This document shows, piece after piece, positions 1-7,266 of a stretch of 16,409 bases of DNA (positions are counted from its first letter, which is position 1; each line of letters opens with the position of its first letter). The notes beneath the pieces were generated by a model. That model searched no databases. It saw only the letters and a program-made list of their open reading frames with translations, and was not told where the DNA came from. The DNA lies in NCBI GenBank assembly GCA_016937135.1, contig JAFGWO010000172.1, positions 1-16,409 of the forward strand. The letters run 5' to 3'. Origin of the DNA: Pseudomonadota bacterium. GTDB lineage: Bacteria; BMS3Abin14. Position numbers and translations under genes: made by a program.

Positions 1-1
1 C

Positions 2-1075
2 AAGCCGGAGCAGATAAAGGCCACATTGGATGAATATGTGGTCGGTCAGGAGAGGGCCAAAAAGATCCTCTCGGTGGCCGTCTACAACCATTACAAGCGC
101 ATCGAGGCCACCAGCGACGATGTGGAGCTGCAAAAAAGCAATATTTTCCTCATCGGCCCCACCGGGTCGGGGAAAACCCTCCTGGCCCAGACTCTGGCCA
201 GGATCCTGAATGTGCCCTTTGCCATCGTCGACGCCACAACCCTTACCGAGGCAGGCTATGTCGGGGAGGACGTGGAAAACATCATCCTCAGGCTTCTTCA
301 AAACGCCGACTATGACGTCAACCGGGCCGAAAAGGGCATCGTCTACATCGATGAGATCGACAAGGTGGCCCGCAAGAGCGATAACCCCTCCATAACCCGG
401 GATGTTTCGGGCGAGGGAGTACAGCAGGCCCTTCTGAAGATCATAGAAGGGACGATTGCCAATGTCCCGCCCCAGGGGGGGCGCAAACATCCCCAGCAGG
501 AGTTCATCCCCGTCAACACCGAAAATATCCTCTTTATCTGTGGAGGGGCTTTTGTCGGGCTGGATTCCGTCATCGAACAGCGTGTTGGAGCCAAGGTCCT
601 GGGATTCGGGGCTGACGTCAAGGCGGCCGCAGAAAAGGATATCGGGAGGATCCTCTCCCAGATGCAGCCGGAGGACCTCATTCGCTACGGGATGATCCCC
701 GAGTTTGTGGGGCGAATTCCAGTGGTGGCGACCCTCCACGACCTCGATGAAAAGGCCCTGGTCCAGATCCTCACCGAACCGAAGAACGCCCTGGTCAAGC
801 AGTACCAGAAGATCTTCGAATTCGAGGACACCGCGCTGAAATTCACCGAGAAGGCCCTTACCTCGGTCGCGGTGGAAGCTGTCAAACGCAAGTCCGGCGC
901 CAGGGGATTGCGCGCCATTCTGGAAGAGGTCATGCTGGACATCATGTACGACCTTCCCTCTCAGCCCAACGTCAGGGAATGCGTCATCAACGAGGAAGTC
1001 GTCTCCCGCAAAGCGGATCCCATCCTTCTTTACCAGTCCGGCGAGGGAGGAGAAGGGGAAAAGAAAGTCTCCTGA
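2..1075 (+). CDS. clpX: ATP-dependent Clp protease ATP-binding subunit ClpX (5' end outside window)
   Basis: AAA+ unfoldase that recognises tagged or misfolded proteins and feeds them to the ClpP peptidase in the cytoplasm. The reading frame is open from base 2, and in-frame codons for KPEQIKAT precede the first TTG, so the N-terminal zinc-binding domain lies upstream of the window. Visible in order: Walker A GPTGSGKT, pore loop AGYVGED, Walker [10 protein letters not shown], the RKH loop ([10 protein letters not shown]), the ClpP-docking loop with LGF (the usual IGF position), and sensor 2 GARGLRAI. The C-terminal end is of normal length and ends in TGA. lon follows 81 bases later on the same strand, the common (tig-clpP-)clpX-lon order, so clpP is probably just upstream. 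Identity is secure from the motifs. Confidence 0.97.
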   Translation, partial: KPEQIKATLDEYVVGQERAKKILSVAVYNHYKRIEATSDDVELQKSNIFLIGPTGSGKTLLAQTLARILNVPFAIVDATTLTEAGYVGEDVENIILRLLQNADYDVNRAEKGIVYIDEIDKVARKSDNPSITRDVSGEGVQQALLKIIEGTIANVPPQGGRKHPQQEFIPVNTENILFICGGAFVGLDSVIEQRVGAKVLGFGADVKAAAEKDIGRILSQMQPEDLIRYGMIPEFVGRIPVVATLHDLDEKALVQILTEPKNALVKQYQKIFEFEDTALKFTEKALTSVAVEAVKRKSGARGLRAILEEVMLDIMYDLPSQPNVRECVINEEVVSRKADPILLYQSGEGGEGEKKVS

Positions 1076-1156
1076 TCCCCCGCCCGGTCTGTTTCCAGGA
1101 ACAAATTACTGCCCGCCGGTCCAGTAGCCGGCGCGGCGATTGGAGAGTGATACCCT

Positions 1157-3586
1157 ATGACAGAAAAACGTGACCCTGTTGTTATCGATGAAAACCTGCC
1201 GGTTCTTCCCCTGCGGGATATCGTGGTTTTTCCCCACATGATCGTTCCCCTTTTCGTGGGAAGGGAAAAGTCAATAAAGGCTCTGGAAAAGGCCATGGGG
1301 AGCGGGAAAAACATCCTTCTGGCCGCCCAGAAGGATGCCAAGATCGACGATCCCCTCCCAGAGGACATCAACAGCATCGGGACCCTTTCCTCGATCCTTC
1401 AGATGCTGCGCCTCCCGGACGGGACGGTCAAAGTCCTGGTCGAGGGGCAGGGCCGGATCCGGATCAGTGAGTATATCCAGACTGATGACTATTTCAGCGC
1501 CACATTCGAGGATCTGGAGATACCCACCCCGCTGACCCCGAAGCTGGAAGCCATGATGCGAAGCGTCGTGGAGAGGTTCGAGCGGTATTCGAAGCTCAAC
1601 AAGAAAATCCCCCAGGAGATCCTGGCAACCGTAGCGACGATCAACGATCCCGGCAAATTCGCCGATACGGTCATCGCTCAGCTGATGATCAAGATCGAGG
1701 ACAAACAGGATCTTCTGGAGATGGTGGACATCACCCGAAGGATGGATTCCCTCATGCAGGTCCTGGAATCCGAGATCGAGATCCTCCAGATAGAGCGGAA
1801 GATCCGCAGCCGCGTGAAGCGCCAGATGGAGCGGACCCAGAAGGAATATTATCTGAACGAGCAGATGCGGGCCATCCAGAAGGAACTCGGAGAGAAGGAC
1901 GAAAACAAGGCCGAGGTGCAGGAACTCGAGGACAAGATCAAAAAGGCCGGCATGCCGAAGGATGTCCACGAGAAGGCCGTTAAGGAGCTCCGCAGGCTCA
2001 AGATGATGGCCCCCATGGCTGCCGAGGCCACGGTCGTCCGCAACTACATCGACTGGCTGATCTCGGTCCCATGGAGCCTGAAGACCGATGACAAGCTCGA
2101 TATCATTGAAGCGGAAAAAATACTTGAAGAGGATCACTACGGACTGAAAAAGGTCAAGGAGAGGATCCTTGAGTATCTGGCTGTCCATCAGCTAATGGGA
2201 AGCCTCAAAGGTCCCATCCTCTGCTTCGTCGGGCCTCCCGGGGTCGGCAAAACCTCCCTTGCCAAATCCATCGCCAGGGCCATCGGGCGCAATTTCGTCC
2301 GGTTGTCCCTCGGAGGGGTTCGGGACGAGGCCGAGATACGCGGGCATCGGCGAACCTATATCGGGGCTCTGCCGGGCCGCATCATCCAGTCCATGAAGCG
2401 GGCCGAGAGCATCAACCCTGTATTCCTGCTCGACGAGGTCGACAAGATGAGCATGGATTTCCGGGGGGATCCTTCCTCAGCTCTCCTTGAAGTTCTTGAT
2501 CCGGAGCAGAACAACGCCTTTTCGGACCACTACCTTGAGGTCGACTACGATCTTTCCCAGGTCATGTTCATCACAACCGCCAACTCCCTGGATCCCATTC
2601 CAGCCGCCCTCCGGGATAGAATGGAAGTGATCCGGATAGCCGGCTATACGGAGCCGGAGAAGCTGAACATCGCCAGGAAGTTCCTTGTCAAAAAACAGAT
2701 GGAAGCCAACGGCCTCAAAGAGGAAAACGTGAATTTCACGGAAAAAGGGCTTCTCGAGATCATCCGCGGCTACACCAGGGAGAGCGGCGTCCGGAACCTT
2801 GAACGTGAGATCGCATCCGTCTGCCGGAAGGTGGCCCGCGAGGTCATCAAGGTCAAGGAAGGCCGGAAGCGGATCCAGGTGACCCCAAAGGTGGTCCGGG
2901 ATTTCCTCGGCGTCCCCAGGTTCAAATACGGCGCCATCGAGGAAAAAGACAGGATCGGCCTCACCACGGGGCTGGCCTGGACCGAGGTGGGCGGAGAGAT
3001 CCTCCAGACCGAAGTGACCATCCTTGAGGGGAAGGGCAACCTTATCCTGACCGGGAAGCTCGGGGACGTGATGCAGGAATCCGCAAGGGCGGCGCTGAGT
3101 TATGTCCGGTCCCGCGCGGCGGAACTGGGTCTTCCCAGGGATTTCTACCAGAAGGTCGATATCCACGTCCACGTCCCGGAAGGTGCGATTCCGAAGGACG
3201 GGCCGTCAGCGGGAATCACCCTGGCTACCTCCCTTGCCTCTGCCCTCACCGGAAGGCCCGTCAGGCACGATTTCGCCATGACCGGGGAGATAACCCTCAG
3301 GGGACGCGTCCTGAAGATCGGCGGATTGAAAGAGAAGCTTCTGGCCGCCAACCGGGGAGGGGTCTCCAACGTGATCATCCCCAAAGAGAACGAGATCGAT
3401 CTGGCCGAGGTCCCTAAGGAGATCCTCAAAGGTCTCACAGTGATTCCGGTGGAAAACATGGACGAAGTCCTCGGAATGGCTTTAAGGGAGGCAAAGGAAA
3501 AAGAGCCGATTCCTCCCCTTCGGCCCAACCCCGGCGGAGCCGGAGGCGGGATCTCCGAGGAAACCGGCCAGGTCCACGCCCACTGA
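1157..3586 (+). CDS. lon: ATP-dependent endopeptidase Lon (LonA type)
   Basis: Cytoplasmic homo-hexameric AAA+ serine protease that degrades misfolded and regulatory proteins. The 809 residues match LonA length. An N-terminal LON substrate-binding domain begins at about residue 14 ([13 protein letters not shown]). A helical, coiled-coil region spans about 190-310. Walker A is GPPGVGKT at 359-366 and Walker B FLLDEVDK at 423-430. The S16 protease domain carries the catalytic Ser684 in PKDGPSAG and the partner Lys727 in GGLKEK, 43 residues later as in E. coli Lon. The ATG has a GGAGAG ribosome site 9 bases upstream. The C-terminal tail after about 785 is rich in Pro and Gly and ends VHAH, outside the conserved domain. 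It follows clpX and may be cotranscribed with it. No convincing intrinsic terminator follows. Confidence 0.98.
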   Translation: MTEKRDPVVIDENLPVLPLRDIVVFPHMIVPLFVGREKSIKALEKAMGSGKNILLAAQKDAKIDDPLPEDINSIGTLSSILQMLRLPDGTVKVLVEGQGRIRISEYIQTDDYFSATFEDLEIPTPLTPKLEAMMRSVVERFERYSKLNKKIPQEILATVATINDPGKFADTVIAQLMIKIEDKQDLLEMVDITRRMDSLMQVLESEIEILQIERKIRSRVKRQMERTQKEYYLNEQMRAIQKELGEKDENKAEVQELEDKIKKAGMPKDVHEKAVKELRRLKMMAPMAAEATVVRNYIDWLISVPWSLKTDDKLDIIEAEKILEEDHYGLKKVKERILEYLAVHQLMGSLKGPILCFVGPPGVGKTSLAKSIARAIGRNFVRLSLGGVRDEAEIRGHRRTYIGALPGRIIQSMKRAESINPVFLLDEVDKMSMDFRGDPSSALLEVLDPEQNNAFSDHYLEVDYDLSQVMFITTANSLDPIPAALRDRMEVIRIAGYTEPEKLNIARKFLVKKQMEANGLKEENVNFTEKGLLEIIRGYTRESGVRNLEREIASVCRKVAREVIKVKEGRKRIQVTPKVVRDFLGVPRFKYGAIEEKDRIGLTTGLAWTEVGGEILQTEVTILEGKGNLILTGKLGDVMQESARAALSYVRSRAAELGLPRDFYQKVDIHVHVPEGAIPKDGPSAGITLATSLASALTGRPVRHDFAMTGEITLRGRVLKIGGLKEKLLAANRGGVSNVIIPKENEIDLAEVPKEILKGLTVIPVENMDEVLGMALREAKEKEPIPPLRPNPGGAGGGISEETGQVHAH

Positions 3587-3671
3587 CAGTGTCGGGCCTC
3601 CGGAGTTTTTTGAGGACAGGCCGGGCGAGTCACTAATGCCTGGTTTTCCCGGAAGGATCCGCATTCGAGAG

Positions 3672-3700
3672 TTGACAGGTTTTGGCAGGCGTTCTATAAG
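3672..3700 (+). promoter_or_regulatory. Sigma70-type promoter of the tRNA-Val/tRNA-Asp unit
   Basis: A perfect -35 hexamer TTGACA (3672-3677) lies exactly 17 bases from TATAAG (3695-3700), a 5/6 match to the -10 consensus. The predicted start near 3707 is a few bases before the mature tRNA-Val at 3713. Position and near-consensus quality fit a strong constitutive stable-RNA promoter. Confidence 0.85.
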
Positions 3701-3712
3701 TATTCGCTCGTT

Positions 3713-3788
3713 GGGCGGTTAGCTCAGTCGGGAGAGCATCGGCCTTACAAGCCGGGGGTCACAAGTTCAAGCCTTGTACCGCCCACCA
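3713..3788 (+). tRNA. tRNA-Val, anticodon TAC
   Basis: Complete 76-base cloverleaf. The acceptor arm GGGCGGT pairs with ACCGCCC, and the D stem is GCTC/GAGC. The anticodon stem TCGGC/GCCGG has one T-G pair and encloses the loop CTTACAA, giving anticodon TAC at 3746-3748, which reads GUA and probably other GUN codons. The T arm ACAAG/CTTGT encloses TTCAAGC. The 3' CCA is encoded (3786-3788). It is first in a two-tRNA unit and lies 26 bases before tRNA-Asp. Confidence 0.97.
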
Positions 3789-3814
3789 GGTCTCTGAAAA
3801 AGCGAAAATCAAAA

Positions 3815-3891
<77 letters not shown>

Positions 3892-3903
3892 TTTTCCATC
3901 CTT

Positions 3904-3940
3904 GAAGCCGTGTCCGTGAGGACGCGGCTTCTTCTTTTTC
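3904..3940 (+). terminator. Rho-independent terminator of the tRNA unit
   Basis: A 12-base-pair stem, 3904-3915 (GAAGCCGTGTCC) against 3920-3931, has one G-T pair and a GTGA loop. It is followed by the T-rich run TTCTTTTTC. It sits 12 bases after tRNA-Asp. Confidence 0.88.
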
Positions 3941-3970
3941 TGGCCCGTTCAGGATCCGGAAGGGTCTTAT

Positions 3971-4039
3971 CCCCTCAATCCCCTGTATCCCTGTAAATTC
4001 AGCATGTTATCGTTTTTAACAGGGATGGAGGGGGAGGGG
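3971..4039. repeat. Imperfect inverted repeat in the gap before yggS
   Basis: The gap between the tRNA terminator and yggS contains an inverted repeat. The best core is ATCCCTGT (3987-3994) against ACAGGGAT (4019-4026), with a 24-base AT-rich centre. The outer ends CCCCTC (3971-3976) and GAGGGG (4034-4039) also pair, though the arms between differ in length. The left arm holds the near-duplicate CCCTGTATCCCTGTA. There is no T run to make it a standard terminator and no coding frame. It could be a decayed miniature repeat element or a structured leader. Confidence 0.55.
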
Positions 4040-4095
4040 AAAAATCTGCGGGGAGATTGAGAACAGGGAAACCGGCTGATTTTCTTTTCGTCTCC

Positions 4096-4104
4096 TGCTA
4101 TACC
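4096..4104 (+). promoter_or_regulatory. Extended -10 promoter placing the start at the yggS ATG (leaderless type)
   Basis: TGCTATACC matches the extended -10 form TGnTATAAT at 6 of 8 specified positions. The hexamer TATACC (4099-4104) ends 7 bases before the ATG at 4112, so initiation would fall on or next to the start codon. No Shine-Dalgarno sequence is present before this ATG. The -35 region (CTGATT, 4076-4081) is poor, as is usual for extended -10 promoters. The proC promoter has the same design. Confidence 0.55.
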
Positions 4105-4111
4105 TTTTACT

Positions 4112-4810
4112 ATGAAAGATATCCGATCCAACCTGGAAGAAGCCAGGCGGCGTATAGCCGCCGCGGCCCTGGGAGTGGGCCGCGATCCTTCAGAAGTCCT
4201 TCTTCTTGCCATAAGCAAGACCCATCCCGCCGAAAGCGTTGCCGAGGCGGCCGCCGCCGGCCAGGTCCATTTCGGGGAAAACAGGGTTCAGGAGGCCAGG
4301 GATAAAGTCCCCCTCCTGCCGGCCGACCTGGTATGGCACCTGGTAGGTCACCTGCAGTCCAACAAGGCGAAATATTGCCCTGACCTCTTTTCCTGGATCC
4401 ATTCCATCGATTCTGTCGAACTGGGCAGGGAAGTGGCGAAAAGATACCGGGAAAGGGAAAAAACATGCCAGGTCCTGATCCAGGTCAGCGTGTCCGGCGA
4501 GGCCGCCAAGTCCGGCTGCGATCCCGCGGAAACGGAAGAGATCCTGAATGCCCTTCTGGAGGAAGAAGGGGTAAGCCCGGCCGGCCTGATGACCATCCCG
4601 CCCTATGATCCCGATCCCGAGTCAGCGCGTCCGTATTTCCGGGGCCTTCGGGAGTTGAGGGATTCCCTCCTGAAAAAGGGCTTCCCCGGCCATGCCCTGA
4701 AAGAGCTCTCCATGGGCATGACGGGGGATTTCGAGGAGGCGGTGGAGGAGGGGGCGACCATTGTCCGGATCGGGACGGCCATTTTCGGGGAAAGGGGCGC
4801 GCCGTTTTGA
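4112..4810 (+). CDS. yggS: YggS/PLPBP family pyridoxal phosphate homeostasis protein
   Basis: Cytoplasmic PLP-binding protein of the YggS/PROSC family, which buffers pyridoxal 5'-phosphate and affects amino-acid and keto-acid balance; it has no established enzymatic reaction. The 232 residues are the usual length. Lys36 in LLAISKTHP is the expected PLP Schiff-base lysine. Other family signatures are HFGENRVQEA, WHLVGHLQSNKAK and, near the end, LSMGMTGDFEEAV followed by VRIGTAIFGER. The chosen ATG has no ribosome site but lies directly after an extended -10 element. The next gene begins 2 bases after its stop, and proC lies beyond. yggS with proC and yggT is a conserved neighbourhood in many proteobacteria. 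Confidence 0.95.
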   Translation: MKDIRSNLEEARRRIAAAALGVGRDPSEVLLLAISKTHPAESVAEAAAAGQVHFGENRVQEARDKVPLLPADLVWHLVGHLQSNKAKYCPDLFSWIHSIDSVELGREVAKRYREREKTCQVLIQVSVSGEAAKSGCDPAETEEILNALLEEEGVSPAGLMTIPPYDPDPESARPYFRGLRELRDSLLKKGFPGHALKELSMGMTGDFEEAVEEGATIVRIGTAIFGERGAPF

Positions 4811-4812
4811 AC

Positions 4813-5340
4813 ATGGGTCCGGAGGAGGAAACACCGGAACTGGTTTTTCAACTGAGCAGGGGGGATCTTTACCATATCGTCCGCATCACCGCCCGAACCC
4901 GACCTTTGCCGAAATTGACCATGCCCCTCGTGGCCGGCGGTATCCTCCTTGGACACAGCCTTGACGGAAATTATTTAAAAGGTCTGGTCTGGGCTGCCGG
5001 AGCAGTCCTCCTCTACTGGGGTTTTTCCCAGATCCTGATTTTTCTTCACGTATTTGCGCCGTCCAATGAAACCCTCATGGTCCCCCAGAAGATCCGTCTT
5101 TTTCAGGACCGCATGGCGGTTTCCAGCGAACATTCCCAGGAGGAGTTTTTTCGCCCCGACCCTTCAGGGGTGAAGGCCGTTGACCGGTACCTTCTGATCC
5201 CGATGGGGAAAAACAGCCTCGTATTCATGAGGCGGAGCTTCCCGGATCCTGGAGATTTCGAAATCCTGAAGCAGTGGGTGCTCGGAGGGGGAGAGGCGGA
5301 GGGAAAGGACGGAGGAGGGAAGGACAAAATTGAGAATTGA
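4813..5340 (+). CDS. Small two-helix membrane protein, YcxB-like
   Basis: About 175 residues from ATG 4813. A TTG at 4807 overlapping the yggS stop is an alternative start adding two residues. Two hydrophobic segments, about 36-50 and 57-80, form a membrane hairpin. The soluble C-terminal part contains QKIRLFQDRMAV, then a stretch ending DRYLLIPMGKNSLVFMRRSF and a final helix. This arrangement resembles the YcxB-like family, whose function is unknown; the call rests on pattern, not alignment. The last 18 residues are Gly/Lys/Glu-rich and low in complexity. The final codons AAA ATT GAG AAT TGA are part of a 7-base repeat array, so the repeat supplies the C-terminus. It is probably cotranscribed with yggS. 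Confidence 0.7.
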   Translation: MGPEEETPELVFQLSRGDLYHIVRITARTRPLPKLTMPLVAGGILLGHSLDGNYLKGLVWAAGAVLLYWGFSQILIFLHVFAPSNETLMVPQKIRLFQDRMAVSSEHSQEEFFRPDPSGVKAVDRYLLIPMGKNSLVFMRRSFPDPGDFEILKQWVLGGGEAEGKDGGGKDKIEN

Positions 5341-5405
5341 GGATTGAAAATTAAAAAAATTTTCAGCCTTCAATCCCAATTCTCAATTCTCGATCCTCAA
5401 TCAAT
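5327..5405. repeat. Inverted pair of 7-base repeat arrays between convergent genes
   Basis: The left array has four 7-mers: AAATTGA (5327-5333), GAATTGA, GGATTGA and AAATTAA (5348-5354). The right array, on the other strand, is CAATCCC (5371-5377), AATTCTC, AATTCTC, GATCCTC and AATCAAT (5399-5405). The arms can fold into a long AT-rich stem around the central A/T run (5351-5363). Stop codons of both convergent genes lie inside it: TGA 5338-5340 for the YcxB-like gene and TGA 5403-5401 for proC, each within AATTGA. It may act as a bidirectional terminator. Confidence 0.8.
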
Positions 5406-6219
5406 TTCCTCCCTTTCCAAGTTCCTTCGATCGACGGGCAGCGACAGCCACAGCCTCCACGATGGTTTTGACAAAACCGGCCTGATCCATGGATCGCAGG
5501 GCCGCTTGGGTCGTACCGCCGGGGGAGGTGACTTTTTCCCTCAGCCTTTCCGGTCGGTCTTTCGTTTCCGTCATCATCCGGGCGGCGCCGAGGATTGTCT
5601 GTCTGGCAAGGTCGAGGGCCTGTTCCCGGGGGATCCCCAGGGAGGCGCCCGCCTCTGTCAAAGCCTCGGCCATGTGAAAGATATAGGCCGGACCGCTTCC
5701 CGAAAGGCCTGTTACCGCGTCCATGAGCTGCTCCGGAAGGACCAGGCAGATCCCTGCGCTTCTGAAAAGACGGGCCGCCCAATCGGTCATCGGTTCCCCG
5801 ACAAGGGCTCCAGGGGTGATGACAGTAGCCCCTGCCCCGATCATTGCAGGTGTGTTGGGCATGGATCGGATAACGGGGATCCCGGGGAGACGGCTTTCCA
5901 GAAAATTCAGGGTAACACCCGCCGCGATGGAAATGACCAGCTGCCCGGGGGAAAGGGACGGGAGAACCTCCTCCAGGACCTGGGGGACCACCTGCGGCTT
6001 GACCGAAATAAAGACGGTACCGCTGCTTTTCACTGCCTCGGCATTATCCCCGGTGACCTTGAAGCCGTATCGTTCGCTGAAATACAGGCGTCTTTCGGGG
6101 CGCCGGTTGGAAATGATGATGGAAGTCGGCTGAGCGATCCCGGAACGCGTGATCCCGCCGGCCAGGGCTTCGGCCATGTTCCCGCCGCCGATAAAGGCGA
6201 TACCGTCTCGAAAATCCAT
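5401..6219 (-). CDS. proC: Pyrroline-5-carboxylate reductase
   Basis: Catalyses the last step of proline synthesis, NAD(P)H-dependent reduction of 1-pyrroline-5-carboxylate to proline, in the cytoplasm. The 272 residues match the family. An N-terminal Rossmann nucleotide-binding loop is FIGGGNMAEAL at residues 9-19. IRSMPNTPA lies mid-protein, LSGSGPAYIF begins the dimerisation domain, and SPGGTTQAAL is near the C-terminus. The ATG at 6219 has no Shine-Dalgarno sequence; an extended -10 element ends 6 bases before it. It lies opposite to its neighbours, although yggS, proC and yggT usually run together. The last codons, AAT TGA, come from the repeat array shared with the convergent gene. Confidence 0.96.
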   Translation of the reverse strand: MDFRDGIAFIGGGNMAEALAGGITRSGIAQPTSIIISNRRPERRLYFSERYGFKVTGDNAEAVKSSGTVFISVKPQVVPQVLEEVLPSLSPGQLVISIAAGVTLNFLESRLPGIPVIRSMPNTPAMIGAGATVITPGALVGEPMTDWAARLFRSAGICLVLPEQLMDAVTGLSGSGPAYIFHMAEALTEAGASLGIPREQALDLARQTILGAARMMTETKDRPERLREKVTSPGGTTQAALRSMDQAGFVKTIVEAVAVAARRSKELGKGGN

Positions 6220-6225
6220 AAAAAG

Positions 6226-6234
6226 GTTATATCA
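6226..6234 (-). promoter_or_regulatory. Extended -10 promoter placing the start at the proC ATG (leaderless type)
   Basis: On the minus strand, TGATATAAC (6234 to 6226) matches the extended -10 consensus TGnTATAAT at 7 of 8 specified positions. Only CTTTTT separates it from ATG 6219, so transcription should begin at the start codon. No ribosome site is present. The -35 slot (6249-6254) coincides with the first unit of the ATTCCAG array and reads TGGAAT, a weak match. Confidence 0.6.
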
Positions 6235-6248
6235 GGTCCGATCGATGG

Positions 6249-6283
6249 ATTCCAGATTCCAGATTCCAGATTGCAGATTCCAG
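6249..6283. repeat. Five tandem copies of a 7-mer (ATTCCAG)
   Basis: Units at 6249, 6256, 6263, 6270 and 6277 follow each other with no gap. Four are exactly ATTCCAG and the fourth is ATTGCAG. The array starts at the -35 position of the proC promoter and ends two bases before a second array of different period. It is non-coding on both strands as far as I can support. Confidence 0.93.
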
Positions 6284-6285
6284 CG

Positions 6286-6341
6286 CCCCGTCGTCCCGTC
6301 GTCTTGTCACCCCGTCGCCCCCTCGCCCCGTCTCCCCGTCG
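6286..6341. repeat. Seven tandem copies of an 8-mer (CCCCGTCG)
   Basis: Contiguous octamers begin at 6286, 6294, 6302, 6310, 6318, 6326 and 6334: three CCCCGTCG, plus the variants TCCCGTCG, TCTTGTCA, CCCCCTCG and CCCCGTCT. The array ends 24 bases before the -35 element of the yggT promoter. It differs completely from the adjacent 7-mer array in sequence and base composition. Confidence 0.9.
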
Positions 6342-6365
6342 CCTTTCCGGCCCTCCATTCCCCCT

Positions 6366-6394
6366 TTGACTCTTTTCCTTTGACTTACTATATT
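6366..6394 (+). promoter_or_regulatory. Sigma70-type promoter of the yggT-divIVA operon
   Basis: TTGACT (6366-6371), 5/6 to consensus, is 17 bases from TATATT (6389-6394), also 5/6. The predicted start near 6401 leaves a leader of about 32 bases containing a GGAGG site (6418-6422) 10 bases before the yggT GTG. It is the only clear promoter before the seven-gene run to 11636. Confidence 0.8.
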
Positions 6395-6432
6395 GATCCC
6401 AGTTTTCCTGCGGTCAGGGAGGTATTCTGAAG

Positions 6433-6732
6433 GTGTTTATTCTAAGCAATTTCATAATGGCTGTTGCGAAAGTCCTCGGCATCGTCCTGAACCTGTATAT
6501 GTGGCTGATTGTCATTCGGGCAGTGGTGTCCTGGTTTTCTCCGGATCCCTACAATCAGATCTATATTTTTCTTGTCCGCGTCACGGAGCCGGTGCTGGGT
6601 TACATCCGCAGGTTTTTGCCCCTGCGGGCCGGGATGATGGACCTGTCTCCCATCATCGCTATCCTTGTCATCATTTTTCTTCAGTCGTTTCTGGTGCAGT
6701 CCCTCTACGGGATCGCCATGTCCATGCGTTGA
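6433..6732 (+). CDS. yggT: YggT family membrane protein
   Basis: Small inner-membrane protein of 99 residues, the usual length of single-unit YggT/YlmG proteins. The family is linked to envelope and osmotic functions and, in Gram-positives, sits in the ylm cluster beside divIVA and sepF. Two hydrophobic segments (about 5-30 and 70-93) flank a polar loop carrying the signature DPYNQIYIFLVRVTEPVL and RRFLP. The GTG start is chosen for the GGAGG site 10 bases upstream and the natural N-terminus. It is first in an operon with its own promoter; divIVA starts 24 bases after its stop. Confidence 0.9.
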   Translation: MFILSNFIMAVAKVLGIVLNLYMWLIVIRAVVSWFSPDPYNQIYIFLVRVTEPVLGYIRRFLPLRAGMMDLSPIIAILVIIFLQSFLVQSLYGIAMSMR

Positions 6733-6756
6733 GAGGCGTCGCGAAAGGAGGGCCCG

Positions 6757-7266
6757 ATGAGATTATCCCCCCTTGATATCCAGAGTCAGCAGTTCCGGCA
6801 GAGATTCCGGGGGTTAGACCCCCATGAAGTAGAGACGTTTCTTGAGCTTGCGGCCTCGGAATTCGAGGAGCTCATCAGGGAAAACGGAAAGCTCAAGGAG
6901 ACGCTGGCCCGCCTCGGCAACCAGTATGACGAGCTCAAACAACGGGAGCAGACCCTCAAGGAGACCATGATGACGGCCCAGAAGATCACGGAGGATATGA
7001 AGACCTCCGCGAGAAAGGAAGCCGAGATCATCCTGAGGGAAGCGGAGCTCAAGGCTGAAAAGATGCTGGACGACGCCCACCGCAGGGTGGCTGCCCTGAG
7101 CGATCAGATCGTTGAGATCAAGCGCATCAGGGCCCAGTTCGAAACCTCGGTCAGGGCAGCCGCCCAGGGACATCTGAAAATGCTGGATGTCACTACAGAG
7201 GCCCTTGATGCCCAGGCTGGAAGGGAAGAAAACATCAAATACCTGGTCACCAGGGAAAAAGATTGA
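6757..7266 (+). CDS. divIVA: DivIVA domain-containing protein
   Basis: Coiled-coil scaffold of the DivIVA/GpsB type, a family that senses negatively curved membrane and gathers partners at poles and division sites. The 169 residues begin with the lipid-binding domain: LSPLDIQSQQFRQRFRGLD places Phe17 and Arg18 exactly where B. subtilis DivIVA has its membrane-inserting pair. A long heptad-rich region follows (about 28-125), rich in Glu, Lys, Leu and Ala. The ATG has GGAGGG 4 bases upstream. The next gene's TTG start overlaps its stop by 4 bases. Its position after yggT mirrors the ylmG-ylmH-divIVA order of Firmicutes. Whether it organises the exported proteins encoded downstream is inference. 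Confidence 0.93.
   Translation: MRLSPLDIQSQQFRQRFRGLDPHEVETFLELAASEFEELIRENGKLKETLARLGNQYDELKQREQTLKETMMTAQKITEDMKTSARKEAEIILREAELKAEKMLDDAHRRVAALSDQIVEIKRIRAQFETSVRAAAQGHLKMLDVTTEALDAQAGREENIKYLVTREKD

Noticed and set aside
26..28. TTG as the start codon of clpX
   Set aside because: The frame is open to base 2 and encodes conserved ClpX residues upstream of it, so the gene is simply cut by the window edge.
1114..1133. Terminator between clpX and lon
   Set aside because: CGCCGG/CCGGCG forms a 6-base-pair hairpin with an 8-base loop but has no T run; it may slow transcription but is not a supported terminator.
1271..2188. 305-residue minus-strand frame within lon
   Set aside because: It is a Leu/Asp/His-rich shadow typical of the strand opposite a GC-rich gene, with no ribosome site or recognisable motif.
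3587..3671. Intrinsic terminator after lon
   Set aside because: The T run near 3605 follows a perfect palindrome (CTCCGGAG) that cannot form a looped stem of useful length; no convincing structure was found.
6249..6341. CRISPR array
   Set aside because: Units are 7 and 8 bases with no spacers; these are contiguous tandem repeats.
5344..6369. 341-residue plus-strand frame opposite proC
   Set aside because: It is antisense to a clear proC, starts in the repeat array, runs through the promoter region and both tandem arrays, and shows no domain.
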